A model generated the notes under the pieces. It was given only the letters and a program-made list of their open reading frames with translations, had not been told where the DNA came from and did no database searches. From an uncultured Cohaesibacter sp. (GTDB lineage Bacteria > Pseudomonadota > Alphaproteobacteria > Rhizobiales > Cohaesibacteraceae), in assembly GCF_963667045.1 (NCBI RefSeq), contig NZ_OY762934.1, positions 3,302,501 to 3,366,500 on the forward strand: DNA of 64,000 nucleotides, read 5' to 3'. The position numbers and the translations under genes were made by a program. Of the stretch, positions 32,944 to 41,489 are shown one piece after another (the first letter of the stretch is position 1; each line of letters begins with the position of its first letter).

Positions 32944-33677
32944 CAGAGAATGTCCACGGTACGAGGGAAGACGGATTCGAAACCTTCGGCATGGGTCGCC
33001 GCACGACCACCAGCCATGCCGCCGGAATTGCGACGGAAATGATTGCCGCGGTTTTCAGCGACGTTGGTGTAATAGTGCCAGAGATGCTCCTGACCATGCA
33101 TGCATTCGATGGCGGCCTTCTTCTTTTCCCAGACAGACGAGATGTCGAGGAACACGTCGGGCTTCCAACCCATCCGCTCGGTCTGGTGTGGCTCGAACAT
33201 GTAGAGCTGAGGTGCACCCAGAACCTTCTCGCCGGGATTGTGCCCCCAGGCTTGCGCGATCATGCGGGCTTCAAGAGCCACCTGACAGGCATACATGTGG
33301 TCGGTATTGTAGGGATCAAAGCGGCAATGGCTCATCATGAAGTCGGGCTGAACCTTGCGGATCACATCCACCAGCCGGTATTTTGCTTCACGATCCAGCT
33401 CAAGCGGATAGTCGCCCAGATCGAAAAACTCGATTTCCGCGACATTCAGCGCCTTGGCGGCGCTTTCAGCTTCCTTGCGGCGTTCGGTCTTCACCGTGTC
33501 GAGGGTCATCCCCTCCTGCTTCCAGAGCTTTGCACTTTCTCCGCGCTCGCCGTAGGACAGGCACACGACATGCACGTCATAGCCTTTCTCGGCGTGAAGA
33601 GCGATGGCTCCCCCACAGCGCCAGACGAAATCGGCCGAGTGCGCACTGATCACCAGAGCCGTTTTCTTGTCAGTCAT
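32943..33677 (-). CDS. galB: 4-oxalomesaconate hydratase (GalB-like, PIG-L fold)
   Basis: GalB hydrates 4-oxalomesaconate to 4-carboxy-4-hydroxy-2-oxoadipate and belongs to the LmbE/PIG-L zinc hydrolase fold. The 244-residue protein starts with the zinc-binding strand [20 protein letters not shown] and has [14 protein letters not shown] and [15 protein letters not shown]. The AHSADF form (where deacetylases have AHPDDE) is characteristic of GalB. The ATG at 33677 is chosen because GGAGG stands 6 bp before it. It is the first gene of the operon and faces the divergent lysR gene. Confidence 0.9.
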   Translation of the reverse strand: MTDKKTALVISAHSADFVWRCGGAIALHAEKGYDVHVVCLSYGERGESAKLWKQEGMTLDTVKTERRKEAESAAKALNVAEIEFFDLGDYPLELDREAKYRLVDVIRKVQPDFMMSHCRFDPYNTDHMYACQVALEARMIAQAWGHNPGEKVLGAPQLYMFEPHQTERMGWKPDVFLDISSVWEKKKAAIECMHGQEHLWHYYTNVAENRGNHFRRNSGGMAGGRAATHAEGFESVFPRTVDIL

Positions 33678-33767
33678 ATTTTCCTCCACAATGCCTTTGG
33701 CAAAACAGTTTGGTTGGCCAGAGTATTGTTCGCCCCCGGTTCAAATGCCAATTCAAAGAGCAGCAGG

Positions 33768-33790
33768 CGAAATGAAATATATTCATTTCG
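33768..33790. promoter_or_regulatory. Palindrome in the galB-lysR divergent promoter region (site 1)
   Basis: CGAAATGAA and TTCATTTCG are perfect inverted arms with a 5-base spacer, 91 bp upstream of galB. It is a candidate operator for the neighbouring regulator. Confidence 0.5.
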
Positions 33791-33803
33791 TGAAATCGAT
33801 GAG

Positions 33804-33830
33804 AATTAGGTCAGCTTGACTGACCTAATT
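33804..33830. promoter_or_regulatory. Palindrome with LysR-type T-N11-A core (site 2)
   Basis: AATTAGGTCAG and CTGACCTAATT are perfect 11 bp inverted arms with a 5-base spacer, 91 bp upstream of the lysR start. The centre can be read as a T-N11-A LysR box. Further overlapping dyads (GATAAATA/TATTTATC) lie at 33849-33868. A perfect TATAAT at 33888-33893 may be the -10 of lysR. Confidence 0.6.
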
Positions 33831-33920
33831 TATAAAAATAACTTATTGATAAATATCAATATTTATCGTACCAATAAGAATTCATACTATAATTTGACTG
33901 TGCTGATTTAGTAGGTATCC

Positions 33921-35120
33921 ATGCCCTCTCTACGATCGTTGCATGCATTTGACGGGGTCTGCCAGTTCGGTAGCGTCACGCTGGCCAGCAAGCAGATTCA
34001 CCTCTCCCAACCGGCTCTGACACAGAATCTGGGCAAGCTGGAAGAAGAGCTTGGTGTCGGCCTGTTCCACCGCAAACGGGGCATGGTGCCAACCGAAGCG
34101 GGTGAGGTTTTCTTCCGGCGCGTCGCCAATGGCATGTCCCATCTGCAAATGGCGGTCTGGCGCTGCGCGGAACGCAGAGCGAGGATCAACCCCAATCTCT
34201 ATCGCCAGATCTCGACGAGCCAGCTCGAATGCTTTCACGCTGCCGTTGAGGAAGGCAGCTTCAAGGCTGCCTCCCAGTCGCTGGGTCTGACGCTGGCAAC
34301 CGTGCAACGAGCTTTCCGGGCCCTGGAAGCCCTGCTCGGCTGCCCACTGGCCGAAACGCGCCCTAACAGCGTCCGGCGCAACACCGAGGGAGAGCATTTC
34401 TACACCCTGTCGAAGCTGGCGCTACGCGAGTTCCGGCAGGCCATGCACGACCTGAACGGTTGGAAGGGACATTACGAGGAAAGCTTTACCGTCGGCGCTC
34501 TGCCTCTGGTTCAGTCATCCATTCTTCCCGAGACCGTGCTCGCCTTTTCTCAGGAGTTTCCTCATGTCACGGTGGTCGTGGTCGACGGCATCTATTCGAG
34601 TATGGCCAACCAGATGCGCCGGGGGGAAATCGACTATATCCTCGGAGCCCTTCGGCGAGACGAGGTGGCCGAAGATTTTGAGCAGGTGCCCCTGTTCGAC
34701 GACTCGCTGATCATCGTGGCACGCGCAGGCCATCCGCTAACCCGACTGCAACAGGTCAGCAGGCTCGATCTGGCGGCCTATCCTTGGATCATGCCCCGAA
34801 AGGGATCGCCTTCAAGGCTCTATTTCGACCGCTTCTACAAGGCGCTGGAGCGGCCATCGGATCTTCAATGCCCCATAGAGACCGGCTCATTCAGTGTCTT
34901 GCGCGGCATGCTTCAGAAAAGCGACCGGCTCGGCACCATTTCCGAACAGCAGGCGCAAAACGAGTTGAAAAGCCGTCAGCTGGCCAGAATCCCCTACCCC
35001 CTGTCCCACAGCGCGCGCACCATCGGCTATGCCCAGCGCAAGGGTTGGCACCCGAGCCTGCCTCAGCAGCGATTTCTGCAACTGCTCCGTTCCGCCAACA
35101 CTGCAGAACAGTATGCGTGA
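33921..35120 (+). CDS. LysR-type regulator with two N-terminal winged-helix domains
   Basis: At 399 residues this is about 80-100 longer than a usual LysR protein. Residues 3-62 form a normal LysR winged helix (FGSVTLASKQIHLSQPALTQ, then LFHRKRGMVPTEAG). Residues 97-158 repeat the pattern (QLECFHAAVEEGSFKAASQS, then ALLGCPLAETRPNSVRRNTEG), so there are two DNA-binding domains in tandem. The effector domain runs from about 186 to 390. It is divergent from the pyrone-dicarboxylate operon and probably controls it, with a pathway intermediate as effector (inference). The two large palindromes in the shared 243 bp region are candidate sites. Confidence 0.88.
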   Translation: MPSLRSLHAFDGVCQFGSVTLASKQIHLSQPALTQNLGKLEEELGVGLFHRKRGMVPTEAGEVFFRRVANGMSHLQMAVWRCAERRARINPNLYRQISTSQLECFHAAVEEGSFKAASQSLGLTLATVQRAFRALEALLGCPLAETRPNSVRRNTEGEHFYTLSKLALREFRQAMHDLNGWKGHYEESFTVGALPLVQSSILPETVLAFSQEFPHVTVVVVDGIYSSMANQMRRGEIDYILGALRRDEVAEDFEQVPLFDDSLIIVARAGHPLTRLQQVSRLDLAAYPWIMPRKGSPSRLYFDRFYKALERPSDLQCPIETGSFSVLRGMLQKSDRLGTISEQQAQNELKSRQLARIPYPLSHSARTIGYAQRKGWHPSLPQQRFLQLLRSANTAEQYA

Positions 35121-35583
35121 CACCGCAAGATCAGACCGATGAACTGGAGCGCTTGGTTCGAATGGCGGGAATAGGGAAGCGGTCTTGCAGCATTTGCTGA
35201 CAGCCGAACGGCAGGATTGGACCGTTCCTGCTCATCACAAGCCTAGATGATCGTTTTTGTGTTTATGTGCTGGCCCTCTGAATCACCCCGATAAGAGCCC
35301 AAGATGGGTAATGAAGCTTTCGGGTTCTCGCGACGGCAACAAAAGTAACGAAGATTGGAGGCTCAATCAGGGTGTCCTGGGATTGGTGAATGCAGCCATC
35401 AGATCGCTTTAAAGCGGTGTGAGTGCGAGTGACAATCAAGAACGAACAATGAAATCATAGACGTGTTCAATCTGTCGATTGCTTCGATGTATCAAGGACT
35501 GTTGAGATCATGGGATCTGCTCATTCCACTTTCAGTACCAGGCTGGTTTCCTCGCCGGAGGTCTCAATACGGCGTGCGACCTT
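35121..35583. other. Region without supportable gene after lysR
   Basis: About 460 bp. Several short frames overlap on both strands with no recognisable product. No clear terminator for lysR was found. Confidence 0.4.
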
Positions 35584-36057
35584 TTGCAGTCGTCAGGCAT
35601 CTTTGGTACCGCAGATTTTGTTCAGGCCCTTGCGGCTGCAGGACAAAGAGTGGCCGAAGATGAAAAGGTGCATCGACGCGTTTTGCAGCAATGCAAGCGT
35701 GACGGTAAGATCAGGGCTGGCGCAAAAAAGGGAAACTGGCAGAAAGCGACCGGTGCCAAGATGGAAAGACCTGATTTCCTGAAGACACTCGTGATGGGCT
35801 TTTCAGTTTTTTTGTGTCTTTTGATCTGGGGGCTCAGATCGCAATCAATGGGCGGTTTGCGTGGGAGGGGAGGGCCTGATCCGCTCTTCCAAGGTACCCT
35901 GGTGGCAACCATGGCGGCTCTGGATCTCGGTCGTTCCTTGTTTATGGCCAGAGGTATGCATGATGGGGAGGACCATAAAATGCGGCCGCCATATTTGCTG
36001 GCTTTTGTCATCGAGTTGGCCGCGCTGTTTGGCCCCGGCCTGCTCTTGAGGCGATAA
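35584..36057 (+). CDS. Hypothetical small membrane protein
   Basis: A 157-codon frame whose last 97 codons (from an ATG at 35761) look more protein-like. There is a hydrophobic helix (TLVMGFSVFLCLLIWGL), a Gly/Arg-rich loop and a second hydrophobic segment (YLLAFVIELAALFGPGLLL) near the C-terminus. The first 60 codons are basic and without recognisable pattern. It matches no family I know, and no strong ribosome site decides the start. It may be a real two-helix inner-membrane protein or a chance frame. Confidence 0.3.
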   Translation: MQSSGIFGTADFVQALAAAGQRVAEDEKVHRRVLQQCKRDGKIRAGAKKGNWQKATGAKMERPDFLKTLVMGFSVFLCLLIWGLRSQSMGGLRGRGGPDPLFQGTLVATMAALDLGRSLFMARGMHDGEDHKMRPPYLLAFVIELAALFGPGLLLRR

Positions 36058-36086
36058 TGACCTGCTTACCGATGGAATGGATCCCG

Positions 36087-36136
36087 TGACACTGATATTG
36101 CCCGTGCATCGTTCGAGCCGGGCAATATCAGTGTCA
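36087..36136. repeat. Perfect 18 bp inverted repeat with 14-base loop
   Basis: The arm TGACACTGATATTGCCCG (36087-36104) is exactly complementary to 36119-36136. No T-run follows on either strand, so it is not a standard terminator. It stands between a doubtful small gene and the cobalamin riboswitch region. Confidence 0.85.
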
Positions 36137-36575
36137 TGATATTCGCGTGGCAAGGCCGATCCTCTCCTCATGCCAATTCAGAGCCATCAAATCAGGGGGT
36201 GAAAAGCTCCCTCTTGGGCCCTTTGCCGCATGAAACCACCTTGGAATGGCAAAGTCCGGGCTATTTGACCATCGGCATATGAACCCTGCACATCTTGTTT
36301 CTGGCGTAAACATTTGACGCAATGATCACATCATGAGGCTCCGGCGCTGTTGGCGTCTTGCCTTTCGGCACGCCGGATTTCGTTCTTTGGTCCGTCGACA
36401 CAGTCATCACTTCCATCACACCTGCGAGGATTGAAGTGTGTTGCAAGTTGCGCGGTCGGTGACAGAGTCCGCTCCTTCGTGTCGCGAGTGCTTCAATTCA
36501 AATATGTATCTTATTTTCCACATTTACGTTCAATTCCTGCTTGATATCGAAGCGCGGTCGGATCACTATGTCAGC
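36137..36575. other. Region without supportable gene before the riboswitch
   Basis: About 440 bp with only short unrecognised frames. The last part (36480-36540) is AT-rich and probably holds the promoter of the riboswitch transcript. Confidence 0.4.
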
Positions 36576-36763
36576 GATGGTTCTCTATAAGGGAAGACCT
36601 TGTAGAGATGAAAAGGGAACACGGTGAGGAAAAGCCTATAGGCGCCAAGTCCGTGACTGCCCCCGCAACTGTAAGCGGTTAGCGACCCGTCAGGACCACT
36701 GAGCCAGAGAGGCTCGGGAAGGGACGGCAAGCGAAGACCCGTGAAGTCAGGAGACCTGCCATC
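36576..36763 (+). promoter_or_regulatory. Cobalamin (B12) riboswitch
   Basis: The conserved B12 aptamer elements appear in order. Closing stem GATGG (36576-36580) pairs with CCATC (36759-36763). AAAAGGGAACACGGTG is followed by the B12 box GCCCCCGCAACTGTAAGCGG, then GGCTCGGGAAGG, and finally GAAGTCAGGAGACCTGCC. It lies upstream of the binding-protein gene at 37110 and should lower its expression when adenosylcobalamin is abundant. Confidence 0.93.
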
Positions 36764-37109
36764 ATGTCTTTTTTACTCAATCAGGCGGAGGGCCTGGGAT
36801 GGATGGATATGATGCTTCACCTCACATAATCGCACTTGAATTTTTGCGTTGATTTTCAATCCTTCGTGGTTTGGGACATGGCCGCCTGTATGCGCGTGCA
36901 CCCTCGCGCCTGCAATGTGTCATGACAGCTCTATCCGCTTGTCTGGCGTGATGAGGATTGCCGTCTTCCCTGATGCTCTGTCGCTTCCGTCGCCATCGCG
37001 CTGGGCCGGTCAGCTGCATCCATCATCACTGCCAGCCCAAATTGGTGGACCGCTTCCTTTTGATTGAGAGTTCGAGATCTTTTCCCTTCTGCCAACCAAT
37101 GAGAGCCCA
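36764..37109. other. Long leader between the riboswitch and its gene
   Basis: About 345 bp with no gene seen. A run of six T follows the aptamer within 10 bases (after ATCATGTC), which could be part of the expression platform. The distance to the next start codon is unusually long for a B12 riboswitch. Confidence 0.4.
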
Positions 37110-38042
37110 ATGTACAAATCCGGCATTCTTGCCCCTTTGTTTTTCCTTGCAAGTCTCACCCTTGCCCACGCTCATTCCGAACCGCGGACCGTTGCGGGCT
37201 GTTTCGGTGACTATACTTATTATGTGCCGCCAGAACGCGTGATCAGCCTCGACCAACAGGCGACAGACCTGATGATCGCTTTGGACCTTGAGGATCATCT
37301 TGTCGGTACAGCCCATGGTGATTTGATCGAGACGCCGTTGGGACCGCCCTTGCATCAGACGGTCCCCATCCTCTCCGAGGGTTATCCAGGCCGTGAGGCG
37401 GTACTCGCGCTGGAGCCGGATTTCCTTATTGGCAGCAAGCCAGAGGCCTTTGACAGTACAAAACTCGGAGCTGGCGCAGATTGGCAAAATAAACAAGACG
37501 TTGGCGTCTATCTCCTGGACGGCTCATGTCAGGCTTTCCACGAAGATGGAAAGCCCAAGTCTTTTGAACCTCTGCTCAAGGATATACAGATCCTTGGTGA
37601 CATCTTTCACATCAAGGGGCGGGCTGCAGCCCTTTTGCGGGATAGTTTGGTGCGACTCCAAGCGGTCCAGAAAGCTGCCGCAGGTGAGGGGCGCACCGCC
37701 TTCGTGTTTTCCGGTGATCCTCAGGCCCCTCAAAGCAACGCCTGTTGCAACGGTGCAGACGTCATGCTCGGCCTTGTGGGCCTCAAGAGCATTGATATCG
37801 CTCAACCAGTAGAATGGGATGCCGTCGCAGCCGCTGACCCAGACGTGATCATTCTGGTCGATGAAGCATCTTTCCGGGCTGAGGCAAAGCGCATCTATCT
37901 GCAAGAGGATGCTGCGCTGTCCAAGCTCAAGGCTGTTCAGGAAAATCAAATTGTCACCCTGACGGCGCTTCAGATGTCCCTCGGGCTTCGGTTTGTCGGC
38001 GGCGCCGAACAGCTCAATGCCCAGCTGTCTTCCCTGCATTAG
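37110..38042 (+). CDS. ABC transporter substrate-binding protein, cobalamin/siderophore type (BtuF-like)
   Basis: A 310-residue periplasmic protein with a signal peptide (LAPLFFLASLTLAHA). It has the helical-backbone binding-protein fold of BtuF/FepB proteins: PERVISLDQQATDLMIALDL, EAVLALEPDFLIGSKPEAF and AAADPDVIILVDEA. The upstream B12 riboswitch argues for cobalamin, a corrinoid or a cobalt chelate as ligand. No BtuC/BtuD pair follows; the next ABC operon is a different, Nik/Opp-type system behind its own operator. It therefore either works with membrane partners encoded elsewhere or is an orphan. Confidence 0.85.
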   Translation: MYKSGILAPLFFLASLTLAHAHSEPRTVAGCFGDYTYYVPPERVISLDQQATDLMIALDLEDHLVGTAHGDLIETPLGPPLHQTVPILSEGYPGREAVLALEPDFLIGSKPEAFDSTKLGAGADWQNKQDVGVYLLDGSCQAFHEDGKPKSFEPLLKDIQILGDIFHIKGRAAALLRDSLVRLQAVQKAAAGEGRTAFVFSGDPQAPQSNACCNGADVMLGLVGLKSIDIAQPVEWDAVAAADPDVIILVDEASFRAEAKRIYLQEDAALSKLKAVQENQIVTLTALQMSLGLRFVGGAEQLNAQLSSLH

Positions 38043-38177
38043 CAACGGGTGGATAGGGCTCTTCTCTCACATTTGGGTGGTTAGCGAGACGGCAAAAAAA
38101 GGACTGCATAAACTCTTGTTCTTGTGTGCTGCTCGCTTTTCCTTCCTCGCAGAACCACGTATGAGTTCCAAAAATAC

Positions 38178-38195
38178 GTTATGTTATAACGTTAC
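38178..38195. promoter_or_regulatory. Zur-like zinc-uptake regulator box (site 1)
   Basis: GTTATGTTATAACGTTAC strongly resembles the alphaproteobacterial Zur consensus GTTATGTTATAACATAAC. It lies 90 bp upstream of the ABC importer operon, and 17 of its bases recur exactly at 50439 upstream of a zinc-chaperone gene. Confidence 0.75.
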
Positions 38196-38284
38196 TTTGT
38201 TTCTGGCGTGGCTCTTTACCATACACGCTCTTCACTTTGCGCCCTCTTGGATTCCGGGTGCTTCGCTTTTCTAAGGAGATGACT

Positions 38285-39787
38285 ATGCTACGTAAAATTT
38301 GGCTTGCCGCATTGATGGCCGGCACAGCGTTGCCTGCGCTGGCCAATGACGGTGTTTTGGATGTTGTTGCGCCTTTTGAGATCGTCAGTGCGGATCCCGT
38401 TCGATCTGGCAATATCTTCCAGAAGATGGACGTTATCGAAACGCTGGTTGATTCTGACGATAAGGGTCGCCTGCTGCCCGGTTTGGCGACCGAATGGGTT
38501 GCCTCTGAGGATGGTCTGGTCTGGACCTTCACCTTGCGCAGCGACGTGACATTCCATGATGGCACCAAGATGGATGGCGCCTCTGTGGCGACGTCGCTGG
38601 AGCATTCACGCGCCAAAGGCGGCCTTCTGGCCAAAGCGCCGATTGAAAGCATCGAAGCGGATGGGAATAGCGTTCGTTTCATCCTGTCCTCACCATTTGC
38701 CATGCTGCCAGCCATGTTGGCAGAGTATCGCAGCGGAATCATTGCGCCCAGCGCCATTGATGCCAATGGCACCGTGACCGCGCTTATTGGTACGGGGGCA
38801 TATCGTGCCACGTCCCTGATGCCACCAAACAAGCTCGAAGCAGAGCGCTTCGAGGACTATTGGGGCAAGCTTGCGGCCATTCCGCTGGCGACCTATTCGG
38901 CAGTGTCCCGCTCCGAAACGCGCGCCTTGATGGCCGAAGGGGGCGATGCGGATGTCACGATCAACCTGGACCCTGCTTCTGTTAAGCGGCTCGCGCAACT
39001 CGATAGCCTTGAGGTCGTGTCCGTTTCAATCCCGCGGATATTGATGCTCAAGGTCAACGCTGAAGTTTTCGACCTTGAAACCCGCAAGGCACTGAGCTTG
39101 GCAATTGATCGCGATGGTATCGCCAAGGCTGTGCTGCGCTATCCGGCTGGTGCGACGCAGATGTTCCCGCCCAAGATGGCTCAATGGCATGACGACAGCT
39201 TGCCGCCGCTTGAATATGACCCTGAGAAGGCCCGCGAAATTCTGGCAAAGCTTGGCTGGACAGCGCAGGCGGATGGTGTGTTGCAGAAAGACGGAAAGCC
39301 GCTCGAAATCGAACTGCTCACCTATCCGGACCGCCCCGAGCTGCCTTTGGCCGCGGCCGTGCTTCAGCAGCAATTTGCCGCCATCGGTGCAAAAGCCGAG
39401 ATCAATGCCACCAACTTCTCCGAAATCCCGGCAAAGCATAAGAGCGGCACGTTGAGCACGGCGCTGTTTGCCCGCAATTTTGCGCTGGTGCCAGATCCCG
39501 TGGGCACACTTCTGGAAGATTATGCACCAACTGGCGATTGGGGAGCCATGGGCTGGAACAATGAAGCCTTCACCAACACGGTGAATATGCTTGCTGCCGG
39601 TGCAGCCGATGAGGATGCCCGAGAGCAGGCACGCGAACAGATTGTCCAGACGCTGCAATCGGAACTGCCGGTTCTGCCCATTGCCTGGTACCAGCAAACC
39701 ATGGCGGTTTCCAACGAGGTCAAGGGTCTGGTCGTTGATCCGTTCGAACGCACGCTTGGTCTTAAATCAATGGAATGGGCACAATGA
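38285..39787 (+). CDS. ABC transporter substrate-binding protein, Nik/Opp family (SBP_bac_5)
   Basis: A 500-residue periplasmic protein with signal peptide (RKIWLAALMAGTALPALA). The family-5 binding-protein layout is present: LVDSDDKGRLLPGLATEW, TFTLRSDVTFHDGTKMDGAS and RKALSLAIDRDGIAKAVL. Family members bind peptides, nickel or metal-chelate complexes. AAGGAG 6 bp before the ATG at 38285 fixes the start. It is the first gene of a four-gene operon, each start overlapping the previous stop. The Zur-like box upstream suggests zinc or a zinc-metallophore complex as cargo rather than peptides; this is an inference. Confidence 0.88.
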   Translation: MLRKIWLAALMAGTALPALANDGVLDVVAPFEIVSADPVRSGNIFQKMDVIETLVDSDDKGRLLPGLATEWVASEDGLVWTFTLRSDVTFHDGTKMDGASVATSLEHSRAKGGLLAKAPIESIEADGNSVRFILSSPFAMLPAMLAEYRSGIIAPSAIDANGTVTALIGTGAYRATSLMPPNKLEAERFEDYWGKLAAIPLATYSAVSRSETRALMAEGGDADVTINLDPASVKRLAQLDSLEVVSVSIPRILMLKVNAEVFDLETRKALSLAIDRDGIAKAVLRYPAGATQMFPPKMAQWHDDSLPPLEYDPEKAREILAKLGWTAQADGVLQKDGKPLEIELLTYPDRPELPLAAAVLQQQFAAIGAKAEINATNFSEIPAKHKSGTLSTALFARNFALVPDPVGTLLEDYAPTGDWGAMGWNNEAFTNTVNMLAAGAADEDAREQAREQIVQTLQSELPVLPIAWYQQTMAVSNEVKGLVVDPFERTLGLKSMEWAQ

Positions 39788-40716
39788 TACAAACGCTTGG
39801 TTGGCGCCTTGCACAAGCCGGGATGGTGGCCTTTTTGGTCGCCATCCTGAGCTTTCTCATGATGCAGGCGTTACCTGGAGACATGGTCTTCAGAATTGCT
39901 GCGGCGCGCTTTGGCTATGATAATGTGAGCGCGGAGAATGCCGAGTTGGTGCGGACCCAGATCGGTGACCCGGCAGGGGTCGATGCCTTTCTGTCCTGGA
40001 TCTCAGGTCTCCTTCAAGGAGATCTGGGCAGCTCTCTGGTCTCGGGTGAGAAGGTTTCCGCAGAAATCCTCCACCAGTTTGGCGCAACGGCGCAGCTTGC
40101 CGGTCTGGCCATTCTGCTATCCTTGTTGATCGGCCCCACATTCGGCATTCTGGCGGGCATGCGACCGCAGGGGTGGATGGATCGGATAACGCTCCTGTTT
40201 GCATCAAGCCTCAAGGCAACGCCGCAGTTCCTGCTTGGTTTGTTCCTGATCGTCCTGCTCTCGATCGAGCTGGGCCTGTTGCCATCTGCAGGATATGGCA
40301 AGCCATCCTATCTGGTGTTGCCGTCCCTCACGCTTGCGCTTGGCCTGTCCGCATCGACGGCCCGGATCACCCGGGAAGCCCTTGTGCAAGCCCGGTCCTC
40401 GGACTGGTGGCGCTTTGCTCGCTGGAAGGGACTCGGAGAAAGCTCAGTTCTGGCCCGCCATGGCCTGCGGCATATTGCAGTGCCTGTGCTCACACTTGTT
40501 GCCGCGCAATTCGTCGCTCTCATGGAAGGCGTGGTGGTGGTTGAAACCATTTTCGGCTGGCCCGGTATCGGCCATGCTCTGGTGCATGCTGTGTTCCATC
40601 GCGACGTGCCTATGGTGCAGGGGACGGCCCTTGTCATGGGGTTGGCCTTTGTTGCGGTCAATATGCTGGCGGACATTGCTGCCCGCATGCTGGATCCAAG
40701 GGAGGCGGTGCAATGA
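39784..40716 (+). CDS. ABC transporter permease (NikB/DppB-like)
   Basis: A 310-residue inner-membrane protein with about six helices. The start ATG at 39784 overlaps the binding-protein stop (ATGA). The N-terminal FLVAILSFLMMQALPGD and the EAA-type loop EALVQARSSDWWRFARWKG (about residues 200-218) are typical of DppB/NikB permeases. The end of the chain has VVVVETIFGWPGIGHALVHA, also characteristic. Confidence 0.92.
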   Translation: MIQTLGWRLAQAGMVAFLVAILSFLMMQALPGDMVFRIAAARFGYDNVSAENAELVRTQIGDPAGVDAFLSWISGLLQGDLGSSLVSGEKVSAEILHQFGATAQLAGLAILLSLLIGPTFGILAGMRPQGWMDRITLLFASSLKATPQFLLGLFLIVLLSIELGLLPSAGYGKPSYLVLPSLTLALGLSASTARITREALVQARSSDWWRFARWKGLGESSVLARHGLRHIAVPVLTLVAAQFVALMEGVVVVETIFGWPGIGHALVHAVFHRDVPMVQGTALVMGLAFVAVNMLADIAARMLDPREAVQ

Positions 40717-41489
40717 GTTTGCGTTGGATTGGAACCATGATCCTTGCGATCGTGATCATCTTTGCCCTCGGTTTTCCGTTGGTTGACAGTGCTGATCCGG
40801 TTAGTCAGAGCCTGATGAAGACCCTTGAGGCCCCATCTGGGGAGGCCTATTTCGGATATGATCATCTGGGACGTTCGATGGGGGCACGATTGGCAGCAGC
40901 TCTGCGGCTATCTCTTGGCATCGCTGCAGCAACATTGGTAACGACCGCTTTCATCGGCGTTTTCCTTGGCGCTCTTGCCAGTTGGTCCGGCTGTTGGGTT
41001 GATCGTCTGATTGTCTTGTTTGCCGACAGCGTCGTTGCCTTGCCAGCTCTTTTGATCGTCCTGATTGCCGGTATTATCTTTCCCAATCAGCCGCTCGCCT
41101 TCTGGGCCGGGCTGTCGATAACCCTGTGGGTCGAGATATTCCGTCTGACGCGGGCAACCATCAGGGCACAGATCGCAGCGCCGGCGGTTGAAGCCGCGCG
41201 CCTGTTGGGATTTGGCCCCTTATACATCTTCCGCACCTATCTATGGCCCGAACTCGCTCCGGTATTGCGCGCCACATTCGCGCTGACCTTTTCGAGCGTG
41301 GTGATGGGGATTGCGGCGCTTGGCTTTGTTTCAGTCGGGGTGCGTGCTCCGACGCCGGAGCTGGGGTTGATGATGGTTGAACTGTTGCCCTATTGGCGGG
41401 AGGCTCCCTGGGCCTTGCTGCAACCGGTCGCAGCCACTCTGGCCACTTTGTTGGCGCTCACCTTGATCGCCGGGGAGAAGAAAGCATGA
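40713..41489 (+). CDS. ABC transporter permease (NikC/DppC-like)
   Basis: A 258-residue inner-membrane protein, second permease of the importer. It has AYFGYDHLGRSMGARLAAAL (the GTDxLGRD-like motif of DppC proteins) and an EAA loop PAVEAARLLGFGPLYIFRTY. The C-terminal GFVSVGVRAPTPELGLMMVE is typical. It overlaps both neighbours by four bases. It is somewhat shorter than common DppC proteins at the N-terminus. Confidence 0.92.
   Translation: MSLRWIGTMILAIVIIFALGFPLVDSADPVSQSLMKTLEAPSGEAYFGYDHLGRSMGARLAAALRLSLGIAAATLVTTAFIGVFLGALASWSGCWVDRLIVLFADSVVALPALLIVLIAGIIFPNQPLAFWAGLSITLWVEIFRLTRATIRAQIAAPAVEAARLLGFGPLYIFRTYLWPELAPVLRATFALTFSSVVMGIAALGFVSVGVRAPTPELGLMMVELLPYWREAPWALLQPVAATLATLLALTLIAGEKKA

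Noticed and set aside
36261-36446. Minus-strand 61-codon frame before the riboswitch
   Set aside because: It has a TTG start, no ribosome site and no recognisable motif.
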